This document shows positions 48,143-57,054 of a stretch of 64,000 nt of DNA, piece after piece. The position numbers and the translations under genes are program-made. Every line of letters begins with the position of its first letter. The stretch's first letter is position 1. The notes under the pieces were generated by a model that worked only from the letters and a program-made list of their open reading frames with translations, was not told the DNA's origin and searched no databases. Origin of the DNA: an uncultured Roseibium sp. (GTDB taxonomy: Bacteria > Pseudomonadota > Alphaproteobacteria > Rhizobiales > Stappiaceae); assembly GCF_963675985.1 (NCBI RefSeq), contig NZ_OY780958.1:496001-560000 (forward strand), given 5' to 3'.

Positions 48143-48154
48143 GGGGGGGGGGGG
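48143..48154. repeat. Homopolymer tract of twelve G
   Basis: Twelve consecutive G in the convergent gap between the AEC gene and the Lrp gene (48143-48154). It lies outside coding sequence, eight bases past the Lrp stop codon in the minus direction. Such tracts are prone to length variation and sequencing error. Confidence 0.8.
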
Positions 48155-48161
48155 CGCAGGT

Positions 48162-48641
48162 TCAGCTCTCGCGCAGAGGCAGGGCGACCGTTTCCTTGAC
48201 GGTGCTGACCACGATCCTCGACTGAACGTCGGAGACGAGCGTGTTGTCGAGCAGTTTGAGACGCAGGAAATTGTCGTAGGTCTTGATATCGTCGGTAATG
48301 ACCTTGATAAGATAGTCAACGGCACCCGTGATGCGTTCGCAGGTGACCACTTCCGGCCAGTTGTGAACCAGGCGGTCAAACGTCTCCATGTTCTCCCGGC
48401 TGGGCACCGCCAGTTTTACGAAGGAATAGGCGACAAATCCCAAACCGACCGACTCCCGGTCGATAATTGCCGTGATTTGCCGAATGATGCCTTGTTCCTT
48501 TAACTTCTTGATTCGACGCCAACATGGTGTCTGACTCATGCCCGCTTCCTTCGCGATCTCGGCGATGGACAGAGAGGCGTCGCGTTGAAGGGCCTTGAGA
48601 ACCCGGATATCGGATGGATCGAGAAGATAATGTTCGGTCAT
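48162..48641 (-). CDS. Lrp/AsnC family transcriptional regulator
   Basis: 159 residues. The N-terminal HTH has DIRVLKALQRDASLSIAEIA and KEAGMSQTPCWRRIKKLKEQ, and a RAM-type ligand domain follows (FVKLAVPSRENMETFDRLV, CERITGAVDYLIKVITDDIK). It is divergent, 147 bases from the indolepyruvate ferredoxin oxidoreductase gene, and is its probable regulator, likely responding to an aromatic or branched amino acid. ATG 48641. Confidence 0.94.
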   Translation of the reverse strand: MTEHYLLDPSDIRVLKALQRDASLSIAEIAKEAGMSQTPCWRRIKKLKEQGIIRQITAIIDRESVGLGFVAYSFVKLAVPSRENMETFDRLVHNWPEVVTCERITGAVDYLIKVITDDIKTYDNFLRLKLLDNTLVSDVQSRIVVSTVKETVALPLRES

Positions 48642-48714
48642 CGGCGCTTTGGGGAATAATTACGCGTTTCTTCGTGGATTGAAGGTCACGATAGCACAGA
48701 AATTGTCATCGAAA

Positions 48715-48730
48715 AGGATGATATTATCCT
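48715..48730. promoter_or_regulatory. Palindromic Lrp-site candidate
   Basis: AGGATGATATTATCCT is a 16-base near-palindrome (7 of 8 pairs), AT-rich at the centre, in the divergent gap between the Lrp and ferredoxin oxidoreductase genes, 58 bases before the latter's ATG. Lrp family proteins bind such sites; this is inferred. Confidence 0.5.
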
Positions 48731-48788
48731 CAGCGATGATGAGGCCCGAACGGGCCACGGACTCGATTACCGGTTAGGAGGGAAACGG

Positions 48789-51700
48789 ATGAATGTTTAT
48801 GTGCCGACTGTCACGCTGGACGACAAATATGTCGCCACGACTGGTCAGGTTTATCTGACAGGCATACAAGCACTGGTCCGTCTCCCACTGGATCAGGCGC
48901 GGTTCGACAAGGTGGCGGGGCTGAAAACCGGTGGTTTCATCTCCGGTTATCGCGGCTCGCCTCTGGGTGGATATGACACCGAACTGGAGCGTGCACACCG
49001 TCTCCTGAAACCTAACAACATTGTCTTTCAGCCGGGCGTGAACGAGGAACTCGGCGCGACGGCCGTCTTCGGCAGCCAGAAGCTTCATGGGCCGGGCCGG
49101 CATTCCGGCTATGACGGCGTTTTCGGGATCTGGTACGGCAAGGCGCCCGGTGTCGATCGGGCGGGCGATGCGCTGAAGCAGGCCAATGCGGCGGGCACAC
49201 ACCGCCACGGCGGGGTCCTGGCGCTGGCCGGTGATGACCATCTCGCAAAATCCTCCGTCCTTCCCGGACAGAGCGAGTTCATGTTCGAGCACATGGAAAT
49301 GCCGGTGCTCAATCCGTCCGACATTCAGGATGTTCTCGATTTCGGTCTCCACGGCCTTGCTATGTCGCGGTTCTCCGCGCTGTGGTCCGCGCTGATCTGT
49401 GTGGCCGATACGATGGACGCCTCGGCGACGATCAATGTCTCCGATGACCGACTGAATTTCGTGTTTCCGGAAGAGGCCGATCCGCGCAAGGATTATCACC
49501 AGAACCGTGATCTTCTGCTGGCCAACCGCCTGGAAACCGAACGGCTGCAGCGCGAGTTGCGCTTGCCCGCGGCACAGGCCTATGTGCGCGCCAACCGGCT
49601 TGACCGGGCGACCTTCGGCCCCACGTCGCGCGTGCGGCTCGGGCTGGTCGCCACCGGCAAGGCCTACCGGGACATGCGTCAGGCTCTGGACCTGATGGGC
49701 GTGAGCGAGGCTCAGGCGCGTGAAATCGGGCTTGCCGTCTACAAGGTTGCCATGCCCTGGCCGCTGGAGCCGGAAGGCCTGAGCGAATTTGCCCGAGGCG
49801 CGGAGCGCCTTCTGATCGTGGAACACAAGCGGGCCTTTCTCGAGCCCCAGCTCAAGGAAGCCATGTATCACTGGCCCTCATCGGAGCGTCCGGAGGTCTG
49901 GGGCAAGCGCCGTCCGAACGGTGCACCGTTCCTGTCCGACGTTCTGGAACTCTCCATTGCCGAAATCATTCAGGCCCTGATTTCCTGGCTGCCGAAAGAG
50001 GTGGTCACGGACCAGATGCACCAGGTGGCCGAGCGCATGAACAAGCAGGTCATGTGGGCGCAGGGCCATGCGGAACGGGCCGTCCGGTCGCCCTATTTCT
50101 GTTCCGGTTGTCCGCATTCGACCTCCACGGTCGCGCCGGAAGGCGCGCGCGTCATGCCGGGAATCGGCTGTCACGCCATGGTGGAAATTGCCGGTCGCAC
50201 CCTGGAAGGCCAGATCGCCATGGGGGCGGAAGGCATTCTCTGGATCGGACAGAAGGACTTCTCCGACGACAAGCATGTCTTTGCCAATATGGGCGACGGC
50301 ACCTATTTCCACTCCGGTATAATGGCGATCCGCCAGGCGGTCGCCGCAAAGGCCCCGATCACCTACAAGATCCTGTTCAACGACGCCGTTGCGATGACCG
50401 GCGGACAGGCGGTAGACGGACAGCTGACCGTGCCGCAGCTCGCACGACAGATGGCGGCGGAAGGGGTACAGCGCATCGAGGTGGTCAGTGAAGACCCCGA
50501 TCGCTACGGGTCCTGGAGTGATCTTGCGCCGGGTACGGGCGTGAACCATCGCGACCATCTGATGGAGATCCAGAAGGATCTGCAGACCTATCCGGGCGTG
50601 TCCGTCATCATCTATGACCAGACATGTGCTGCGGAAAAGCGCCGTCGGCGCAAGCGTGGCCTGATGGAAGATCCGGACAAGCGGCTGTTCATCAACGACC
50701 GTGTCTGCGAAGGCTGCGGTGATTGCTCGGTTCAGTCGAACTGTCTGTCGGTCGAGCCGATGGCAACGCCTTACGGCGAAAAGCGCCAGATCAACCAGTC
50801 GAGCTGCAACAAGGACTTTTCCTGCGTGAAGGGCTTCTGCCCATCCTTCGTCGAAATCGAAGGCGCGGCCCTGCGCAAGGCGGAAAAGGCCGATGTCGAT
50901 ATCGACAGGATCCTGGAAACGCTGCCGGAACCGGACCTGGCCGGCCTGGAGCGCACGGTCAATCTGCTGGTCGCCGGTATCGGCGGCATGGGCGTGACCA
51001 CCGTCAGCGCCATTCTCGCCATGGCGGCCCACTTGGACGGCAAGCATGCCTCTACGCTGGACATGACCGGCCTGGCACAGAAGGGCGGACCGGTGACCTC
51101 TCACGTCCGGTTTGCGGCCGGCGACAAGACCATCGAGGGACCGCGGGTACCTACGGCAAGCCTCGATGTGCTGCTGGCAAGCGACATGGTCGTTGCGACC
51201 AATGCGGAACAACTCGGCATGGCCAACCGCGAGGTGACCAGAGCCTTCGCCAACAGCCGGGTTGCTCCGACGGCGGAATTCGTCATGCGCCAGACGCTCT
51301 CCTTCGATGAGATCCGCATGGACAAGGCGCTGAAGGAAGCTTCCAAAGCGTATCTCGGAATGGATGCAGCCGGGATCGCCGAAAAGCTTCTGGGCGATGC
51401 GATCTACGCCAACATGATCCTGGTCGGCATGGCCTACCAGTCCGGCGCACTGCCGATTTCGGCTCAGGCCATCGAGGGCGCGCTGCATCTGAACAGGGCC
51501 GCGGTGGACGCCAATATCCAGGCCTTCCGGGCCGGGCGTATCCTGGCCGCATCGCCGGACCTTGTTCTCGATCACCTGCCCAAGGACGTGGAAGTCCCCA
51601 AGCTGAGCCTCGACGAACAGATCGAAGCCTATGCCAAGGAGCTGACCGCCTATCAGGATGCCGGCTACGCGCAGCGTTTCAAGAGCGTTATCTCGAAGAT

Positions 51701-52301
51701 CCGGGAAGCCGACGACGCCAAGGGCCCGGGCACGTTGCGGCTGACCGCAACGGCGGTCGACATGCTCTACAAGGTGATGGCCTACAAGGACGAATACGAG
51801 GTCGCGCGGCTCTACTCCGATCCGGCCTTCAAGCGGAAGATCGCCGAACGGTTCGAGAACCCGCGCAAGCTCAAGGTCCATCTTGCGCCGCCGCTGATCG
51901 CGCACCAAAAGGACGCGCGGACCGGCCGTCCGGAAAAGATCGCCTTCGGCCCGTGGATCTTTACCGCCTTCAAGCTGATGTCTGCGTTCAAGGGCATTCG
52001 CGGCAAGTGGTTCGACCCGTTCGGGCGGACTGCGGAGCGCAAGGCCGAACGCCAGCTCGTGCAGCAATACACCGAAGATCTGGCCACGATCACGAACCGG
52101 CTTGAAACGGCGAATTACGGCCTGCTGGTCGAACTTGCCCGCGTGCCGGACATGATCCGGGGCTTCGGACCGGTCAAGGATGCCAATATGGCGAAGGCTG
52201 CCGAAAAGCGGGCAACCCTGCTCGACCAGCTCGAACGCGGCTCCGGCGGCGGCAATGACGGCGATAACGCGACCAAGGATTATCTGGAAGCCGCAGAGTA
52301 A
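48789..52301 (+). CDS. Fused indolepyruvate ferredoxin oxidoreductase
   Basis: 1170 residues. It contains fused alpha (TPP-binding) and gamma/beta parts: the N-terminal SGYRGSPLGGYDTELERAH, TPP site GDGTYFHSG near residue 505, Fe-S cysteines CEGCGDCSVQSNC (about 640-652) with CNKDFSC and GFCPSF, and C-terminal gamma-type domain GIGGMGVTTVSAILAMAA from about 715. It converts arylpyruvate plus CoA to aryl-acetyl-CoA with reduced ferredoxin, in aromatic amino acid degradation. AGGAGG precedes ATG. Bacterial fused IOR proteins of this size are known. Divergent from its Lrp regulator. Confidence 0.93.
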   Translation: MNVYVPTVTLDDKYVATTGQVYLTGIQALVRLPLDQARFDKVAGLKTGGFISGYRGSPLGGYDTELERAHRLLKPNNIVFQPGVNEELGATAVFGSQKLHGPGRHSGYDGVFGIWYGKAPGVDRAGDALKQANAAGTHRHGGVLALAGDDHLAKSSVLPGQSEFMFEHMEMPVLNPSDIQDVLDFGLHGLAMSRFSALWSALICVADTMDASATINVSDDRLNFVFPEEADPRKDYHQNRDLLLANRLETERLQRELRLPAAQAYVRANRLDRATFGPTSRVRLGLVATGKAYRDMRQALDLMGVSEAQAREIGLAVYKVAMPWPLEPEGLSEFARGAERLLIVEHKRAFLEPQLKEAMYHWPSSERPEVWGKRRPNGAPFLSDVLELSIAEIIQALISWLPKEVVTDQMHQVAERMNKQVMWAQGHAERAVRSPYFCSGCPHSTSTVAPEGARVMPGIGCHAMVEIAGRTLEGQIAMGAEGILWIGQKDFSDDKHVFANMGDGTYFHSGIMAIRQAVAAKAPITYKILFNDAVAMTGGQAVDGQLTVPQLARQMAAEGVQRIEVVSEDPDRYGSWSDLAPGTGVNHRDHLMEIQKDLQTYPGVSVIIYDQTCAAEKRRRRKRGLMEDPDKRLFINDRVCEGCGDCSVQSNCLSVEPMATPYGEKRQINQSSCNKDFSCVKGFCPSFVEIEGAALRKAEKADVDIDRILETLPEPDLAGLERTVNLLVAGIGGMGVTTVSAILAMAAHLDGKHASTLDMTGLAQKGGPVTSHVRFAAGDKTIEGPRVPTASLDVLLASDMVVATNAEQLGMANREVTRAFANSRVAPTAEFVMRQTLSFDEIRMDKALKEASKAYLGMDAAGIAEKLLGDAIYANMILVGMAYQSGALPISAQAIEGALHLNRAAVDANIQAFRAGRILAASPDLVLDHLPKDVEVPKLSLDEQIEAYAKELTAYQDAGYAQRFKSVISKIREADDAKGPGTLRLTATAVDMLYKVMAYKDEYEVARLYSDPAFKRKIAERFENPRKLKVHLAPPLIAHQKDARTGRPEKIAFGPWIFTAFKLMSAFKGIRGKWFDPFGRTAERKAERQLVQQYTEDLATITNRLETANYGLLVELARVPDMIRGFGPVKDANMAKAAEKRATLLDQLERGSGGGNDGDNATKDYLEAAE

Positions 52302-52402
52302 CGGTTATCGGGGCACAGTTGCCATCACGGTTGCGCGGAAACGGCAACCGTGAAAGGCTTGGCGTTGAGCGTTTCCCTTTCCAAACACTTCGGCGGCAAG
52401 AC

Positions 52403-53029
52403 ATGGATTTCAGTGTTTTAGTTGTTTTCTTCCTGGTCGTCGTCGGCGTGTCTATCATCCCCGGGCCAAGCACACTGATTGCCTTTGCCCACGGCGCGCA
52501 TCATGGCGGGAGCCGGACTTTGATCACCGCTGCCGGCAACAGCGCGGCTTCCATGCTGCAGGCAACGGCTGCGTCCGCCGGGCTCGGCCTGGTGATTACC
52601 ACTTCGGCGTTTCTGTTTCTGCTGATCAAATATGCCGGCGCTCTCTATCTGATTTATATGGGGGTGCAGATCTGGCGCACGGCAGCGCACAGGCTGGCCT
52701 TTGCTTCGGAAACGGACGACGTGCGTTTCGCCTGGAGGAGGCTTTTCAGTGGTGGCTTTCTGGTCGCGGCAAGCAATCCCAAGGCGGTCGTGTTCTTCAC
52801 GGCCTTGTTTCCGCAGTTCCTGACCGCCGGCTACAACACTCTGGCACAGATGACGGCCATGGTTGCGGTCATTGGCGTGGTCGCCTTTGTCGTGGCCGCC
52901 CTCTATGGCTACGCCGGTGCCTGGCTTCGCAGGCTCGATTTTTCGCGAAAGGTGATGAACGCCGTTTACAAGGCGACCGGCGGATTGTTCGTGGCCAGTG
53001 GAGTAGGGCTTGCGGTCTCGCGCAATTGA
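52403..53029 (+). CDS. LysE family amino acid exporter
   Basis: 208 residues with five to six membrane helices: FFLVVVGVSIIPGPSTLIAF with PGP characteristic of LysE/RhtB, NPKAVVFFTALFPQFL and C-terminal RLDFSRKVMNAVYKATGGLF. Exports amino acids or related metabolites. ATG 52403 is the family start; the ribosome binding site is weak. It lies 101 bases after the ferredoxin oxidoreductase gene and may be co-regulated, consistent with amino acid homeostasis. Confidence 0.88.
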   Translation: MDFSVLVVFFLVVVGVSIIPGPSTLIAFAHGAHHGGSRTLITAAGNSAASMLQATAASAGLGLVITTSAFLFLLIKYAGALYLIYMGVQIWRTAAHRLAFASETDDVRFAWRRLFSGGFLVAASNPKAVVFFTALFPQFLTAGYNTLAQMTAMVAVIGVVAFVVAALYGYAGAWLRRLDFSRKVMNAVYKATGGLFVASGVGLAVSRN

Positions 53030-53063
53030 AATTCAGGCCGGCAGTTGACTTGCTGTCGGCGGA

Positions 53064-54068
53064 TTACCGCTTGAACCGCGTCTGCCAGGTCGGGACCGGA
53101 TCGTCCGGGGCGGCCTGCGCATGATAGATGCCGCGGGCAATCGCGCGGGCGAGACACGAGGCCGCCGCCGCGCCGATCTGGACCATGTCCTCCAGGCCGC
53201 GTTCCAGTTTTTTTTGGCCGGTCGACATGGCAAAAACCAAATCACCGTCGAGCGGTGTGTGGGCCGGCCACAGGGCACGGGCCAGGCCGTCATGGGCCAT
53301 GACGGCCAACCGCTTGGCCTCGGATTTGGTCAGTACAGCGTCGGTCGCCACCGCCGCGATGGTGGTATTGGCGCCGGCCTTCAGCCCGTCGAGCTTGGTT
53401 CTGACGGAAACGGCTTCGGGAGGCAGCGGCCGGGGCAGGCCGAGGCCGCCGAATTCGTCGCCGATCTCGAAGGGAGACGCCCAGAAATGGGCCGTGTCGC
53501 CTACGGTTGCCCGGCCGAGGGCATTGACGGCGACGAGCGCTCCGACCGTGACGCCGTTGTCGAGGACCTTGGAGGCCGAACCGAGCCCGCCTTTCAGGTT
53601 TGCCGTTGTGGCACCGGCCCCGGCGCCGACAGAGCCTAAGGCGAAGTCCTCGCCGACGTTGTCGAGGGCGGCGCGGCCGAGGTCCCGGTAGGGTGCGGCC
53701 TCGCCCCAGCCCTTGTCGCCGCCGTTGAGCAGATCGAACAGGATGGCGGTCGGAACTATGGGGACGCGCACCGGGCCGACGGCGAAGCCGCGTCCGAGTT
53801 CGGCCAGCCGGCCCTGGACGCCGGCTCCGGCATCAAGGCCGAAGGCGGACCCTCCGGCCAGGACGATGGCATCGACCTTGTCGACAGTCTGTTCCGGTTC
53901 CAGCAGGGCGATCTCCCGCGTGCCGGGCGCGCCGCCGTGAATGGCGACGGAGACGACAGCGGATTCGTCGGGCAGGAGTACCGTTGCGCCGGATTTCAAG
54001 GCCCGGTCTTCGGCATTGCCGACCTTCAGGCCGGGGACGTCGGTGATCAGGTTTCGGGGGCCGGGCAT
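53064..54068 (-). CDS. P1 family peptidase (DmpA/BapA-like)
   Basis: 334 residues. MPGPRNLITDVPGLKVGNAE is the classic start; the self-processing site and nucleophile Thr are in AGANTTIAAVATDAVLTK. Family members are N-terminal nucleophile aminopeptidases (L-aminopeptidase/D-esterase, beta-peptidase) that cut themselves into two chains. GGSAFGLDAGAGVQGRL and GAGAGATTANLKGGLGSAS are also conserved. Convergent with lysE (34 bases). Cytoplasmic. Confidence 0.9.
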   Translation of the reverse strand: MPGPRNLITDVPGLKVGNAEDRALKSGATVLLPDESAVVSVAIHGGAPGTREIALLEPEQTVDKVDAIVLAGGSAFGLDAGAGVQGRLAELGRGFAVGPVRVPIVPTAILFDLLNGGDKGWGEAAPYRDLGRAALDNVGEDFALGSVGAGAGATTANLKGGLGSASKVLDNGVTVGALVAVNALGRATVGDTAHFWASPFEIGDEFGGLGLPRPLPPEAVSVRTKLDGLKAGANTTIAAVATDAVLTKSEAKRLAVMAHDGLARALWPAHTPLDGDLVFAMSTGQKKLERGLEDMVQIGAAAASCLARAIARGIYHAQAAPDDPVPTWQTRFKR

Positions 54069-54136
54069 GGCGGGTTTCTTTTCGAAACTGGTTGTTGGGA
54101 AACCAGTCTAACTTAGTCCGCGGCGAATGTTGGGAT

Positions 54137-54709
54137 TTATTTCGAGACGCTGTGATAGCCGCGGCGGATATAGACCAGCGAGTGGTCCTCATCGCTCATG
54201 CGCACATCGGCGACGGTGCCGATGATCACCGAATGGGTGCCCATCTCGCTGACGCTGAAGACCTCGCAATCGATGCTGAGGCTTGCGTCCTTCAGGCCGG
54301 GACATCCGGTGGCAAGCGGGGTCCACTCGGCCATGGCGAACCGGTCGTCCATGTCGAGATTACCGCGTCCGGCGAAGGCGTCGGAGAGGGGCTGGTGGTT
54401 CGGCTGTAACGTGTTGACGCAAAAGACCCGGTTTTTGAGGATCGCCGCATGCACCCGGCTTGCCCTGTTGACGCAGACCAGAATGCTGCACGGATCGTCG
54501 GTGACCGAACAAACCGCGGAGACCGTCGCACCGAGCCGTCCCGCCGCGCCATCGGTCGTCAGGATATGAACCGCGGTGACGATCCGGCTCATGGCCTCGC
54601 GGAAATGGGCGCTGTCGAGCGGCGCATAGCTGTCGCCGGGAGCGCCCGGCTTCTGGGGAGCGTTTCCGGTGCCAGCGGCTTTGGTCGTGGCGGCAGTCTT
54701 CGAGGTCAA
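54137..54709 (-). CDS. Flavin reductase family protein
   Basis: 190 residues: FREAMSRIVTAVHILTTDG, RLGATVSAVCSVTDDPCSIL, VNRASRVHAAILKNRVFCVN and VIIGTVADVRMSDEDHSLVY are the split-barrel flavin reductase domain of the HpaC/RutF type, which supply reduced FMN/FAD to a two-component monooxygenase. No oxygenase gene lies beside it. TTG 54709 with AAAGGAAGG seven bases before is the start. The N-terminal 25 residues are a low-complexity Thr/Ala/Pro stretch. Confidence 0.85.
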   Translation of the reverse strand: MTSKTAATTKAAGTGNAPQKPGAPGDSYAPLDSAHFREAMSRIVTAVHILTTDGAAGRLGATVSAVCSVTDDPCSILVCVNRASRVHAAILKNRVFCVNTLQPNHQPLSDAFAGRGNLDMDDRFAMAEWTPLATGCPGLKDASLSIDCEVFSVSEMGTHSVIIGTVADVRMSDEDHSLVYIRRGYHSVSK

Positions 54710-55240
54710 AAAGAACCTTCCTTTCTGCTGGTTCCCTGACGCTCGGTGTCGCGTGAAGGAACCTTTTCCAAGAATATAGGTGGGAATTGGTGAAGGACAC
54801 GTTTTTGCGGAGGCAAAATATCCGAAAAAACGACAGGATGCATGTCTTCGCAGATACCCCGTGCCTGGCGGCCATCGGAAGACAAATCCCGAAGATGACA
54901 GAAAATATATTCAAAACCGCGCCCAGGCTGTAGTTACGAATTAAAGATTGGCAGCGTTGGGCTAAAATCGTTCCTGAACAGGAGAAAAGCGCAAGAAAGT
55001 GTGGCCCACTTTCGAGCATTTTCGACGTCTGCAGGGGCGATTTTTGCCCAACCCCGGAGGGGCCACAGGGAAAATGGGCCATTTCCGCGTCGTTCGTCGT
55101 CGAATATGCCCCGCATGTCCTTCTTCTCACTCCTAAAACTGGCCCATTTTCCCTGTGGCGATGCCAATCGTTAATTTGTAACTACAGCCTGGCATCGTGT
55201 ACCAATTGGGTGTGACCGACAGGAAAAGCTGAAGCGCCAG
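54710..55240. other. Intergenic region carrying a repeat element
   Basis: 531 bases upstream of the binding-protein gene. Most of it is the inverted-repeat element (54923-55192). The first 210 bases hold no recognisable gene or hairpin. The binding-protein promoter would lie in or just after the element's right end (55160-55235). Confidence 0.5.
54923..55192. mobile_element. 270-bp MITE-like element with 31-base terminal inverted repeats
   Basis: Ends 54923-54953 and 55162-55192 are inverted copies with two mismatches in 31 bases (left begins CCAGGCTGTAGTTAC). Inside, a second perfect 20-base inverted repeat (55062-55081 with 55140-55159) and a short one (GAAAGTG/CACTTTC near 54994-55012) occur. 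There is no transposase. It could be a non-autonomous element or a repeat family of this genome. No target duplication was seen. Confidence 0.65.
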
Positions 55241-56344
55241 ATGATGAAGACATGGATTTTGGCAGGTGCGGCAGCGGTAGCCGGCCTGGTTCTCACCGGA
55301 GCGGCCCGCGCCGATATCGTGATCGCGACCGCAGGTCCTATGTCCGGCCAGTACGCCCTTTTCGGAGAGTTGATGAAGGCGGGGGCAGAACAGGCGGTGG
55401 CCGACATCAACAAGGCAGGCGGCGTCAACGGCGAGAAGCTGGTTCTGGAAATCGCCGATGACGAATGCGACGCGGAAAAGGCCGTTGCCATCGCCAACCA
55501 GATGGTCGGCAAGGGAGCGGTCTTCATGGCGGGTCATTTCTGCTCGGAACCCTCGATTGCGGCGAGCGCCGTCTATGCCAAGGAAGGCATCGTCGAAATG
55601 TCGCCCGGAGCGGGCAACCCAAAATATACCGACGAGCGCCCCGGTCCCGGTATCTACCGGTTGGGCGCCCGGGAGGATCAGCAGGGAAAGACGGTCGGGG
55701 CTTTTCTTGCCGAAACCTACAAGGGCAGGAACATCGCCATTCTGCATGACAGTTCGGTCTACGGCAAAGGACTGGCGGATGCAGCCAAGGCGGTCATGAA
55801 CGACGCGGGCGTGTTCGAAACTCTCTATGAAGCCTATCCGCCCGGCGAAAAGGACTATTCCCGGCTGGTTTCCAAGCTGAAGGGGGAGGCCGTCGACGCG
55901 CTGTTCATCGGCGGCTTTCCCGCAGAAGCCGGTCTGATCAAGCGTCAGATGGTGGAGCAGGGGATGGATGCGGTGCTGGTCTCCGGCGAGGCGCTGCTTT
56001 CCGATGAATACTGGGCGATCGCAGGGCCAGCGGGCGAGGGCACGCTGGTGACCTATTATCCCGATCCGCGCAAGAGCGAGACAGCCCGACCTGTGATTGC
56101 GGAGCTGGAAGAGGCCGGCAAACCGTCGGAGCGCTACGCACTTGTCACCTACGCGGCGATCCAGATCTTCGCCCAGGCTGCCGAGGCCGCCGGTTCGACA
56201 GACTTTAACGCGCTTGTCGGTGCGCTCGATGAAGGCAAGTTTTCCACGATCCTCGGCCCTGTGTCATTCGATGCCAAGGGCGATTCCTCTCTGCCGGGCT
56301 ATGTCTGGTACGAATGGAACAATGGCAAATACGGTTACAAGTAA
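55241..56344 (+). CDS. Branched-chain amino acid ABC transporter substrate-binding protein
   Basis: 367 residues with signal peptide (MMKTWILAGAAAVAGLVLTG to ARA). ADIVIATAGPMSGQYALFGE, GAEQAVADINKAGGVNGEKL and MAGHFCSEPSIAASAVYAKE match LivJ/LivK-type type I periplasmic binding proteins. No permease or ATPase genes follow, so it is an orphan that would work with a Liv transporter elsewhere. ATG 55241 (or 55244). Ligand likely branched-chain amino acid or analogue. Confidence 0.93.
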   Translation: MMKTWILAGAAAVAGLVLTGAARADIVIATAGPMSGQYALFGELMKAGAEQAVADINKAGGVNGEKLVLEIADDECDAEKAVAIANQMVGKGAVFMAGHFCSEPSIAASAVYAKEGIVEMSPGAGNPKYTDERPGPGIYRLGAREDQQGKTVGAFLAETYKGRNIAILHDSSVYGKGLADAAKAVMNDAGVFETLYEAYPPGEKDYSRLVSKLKGEAVDALFIGGFPAEAGLIKRQMVEQGMDAVLVSGEALLSDEYWAIAGPAGEGTLVTYYPDPRKSETARPVIAELEEAGKPSERYALVTYAAIQIFAQAAEAAGSTDFNALVGALDEGKFSTILGPVSFDAKGDSSLPGYVWYEWNNGKYGYK

Positions 56345-56471
56345 CCGTTTCGTCGGCCGCTTTTGTCGCGGGTGTTGATCTTAACCTTTTGGAAAGAATT
56401 TCGGGAACGCCTCTTTTCTTTGCTCGTATGCGCAATAGAATTTTCCCCCTCACTCCGGGGATGGATTTGTC

Positions 56472-56981
56472 ATGCGTATTGCTCTGGTGTTTTCAGCCAT
56501 TCTGGCTCTGCTTGTCAGCCTTGTTCCAAATGTTTCCGATGCTGCGGAACTGGTCGGTTTTCATAATCGCAGCGTCCGGCCCGGCACGATCATCATCAAG
56601 AATTCGGAAAAGCGGCTTTATCTGGTTCTCGGCGGCGGCCGGGCAATCCGCTACAAGGTGGCGGTCGGCAAACGGGGAAAGGTCTGGACCGGCCAGACTT
56701 TTATCGACGCCAAGTACATCAAGCCGGCCTGGTCGCCCTCGGCGGAAGTGCATCGCGACCATCCGAACCTGCCGGACGTGATCGCGGGCGGTGCGCCGAA
56801 CAACCCGATGGGGGTTGCCGCCCTGACGCTCAACGGCGGCAAATACGCCATCCACGGCACCAACCGGCCCGGATCCATCGGCCGTGCCGTTTCCTACGGC
56901 TGCATCCGCATGGCTAATTCCGACATCACCGACCTGTTTCAGCGGGTCGGGCTCAGAACGCCGGTGATTGCTGTGCCTTGA
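56472..56981 (+). CDS. L,D-transpeptidase (YkuD domain)
   Basis: 169 residues with a signal peptide ending VSDAAE. The YkuD catalytic motif is complete: YAIHGTNRPGSIGRAVSYGC with nucleophile Cys, followed by IRMANSDI. It forms 3-3 peptidoglycan cross-links or anchors proteins in the periplasm. The domain LYLVLGGGRAIRYKVAVGK begins near residue 50. ATG 56472 has GGGGATGG upstream. Monocistronic. Confidence 0.93.
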   Translation: MRIALVFSAILALLVSLVPNVSDAAELVGFHNRSVRPGTIIIKNSEKRLYLVLGGGRAIRYKVAVGKRGKVWTGQTFIDAKYIKPAWSPSAEVHRDHPNLPDVIAGGAPNNPMGVAALTLNGGKYAIHGTNRPGSIGRAVSYGCIRMANSDITDLFQRVGLRTPVIAVP

Positions 56982-57054
56982 CCTGCATTTGCAGCTTTTG
57001 ATTGTGCCGGGAATCTTGTTTAGTTTCCTCGTTGGCGTCGATCGGGTGCGGTGA

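Noticed and set aside
49878..52067. 729-residue frame antisense to the ferredoxin oxidoreductase gene
   Set aside because: Long only because of high GC at third codon positions; no recognisable motif.
54934..55167. 77-residue frame inside the MITE-like element
   Set aside because: Starts at TTG inside the terminal repeat and runs through the inverted repeats; more likely a by-product of the repeat structure than a gene, with no transposase similarity.
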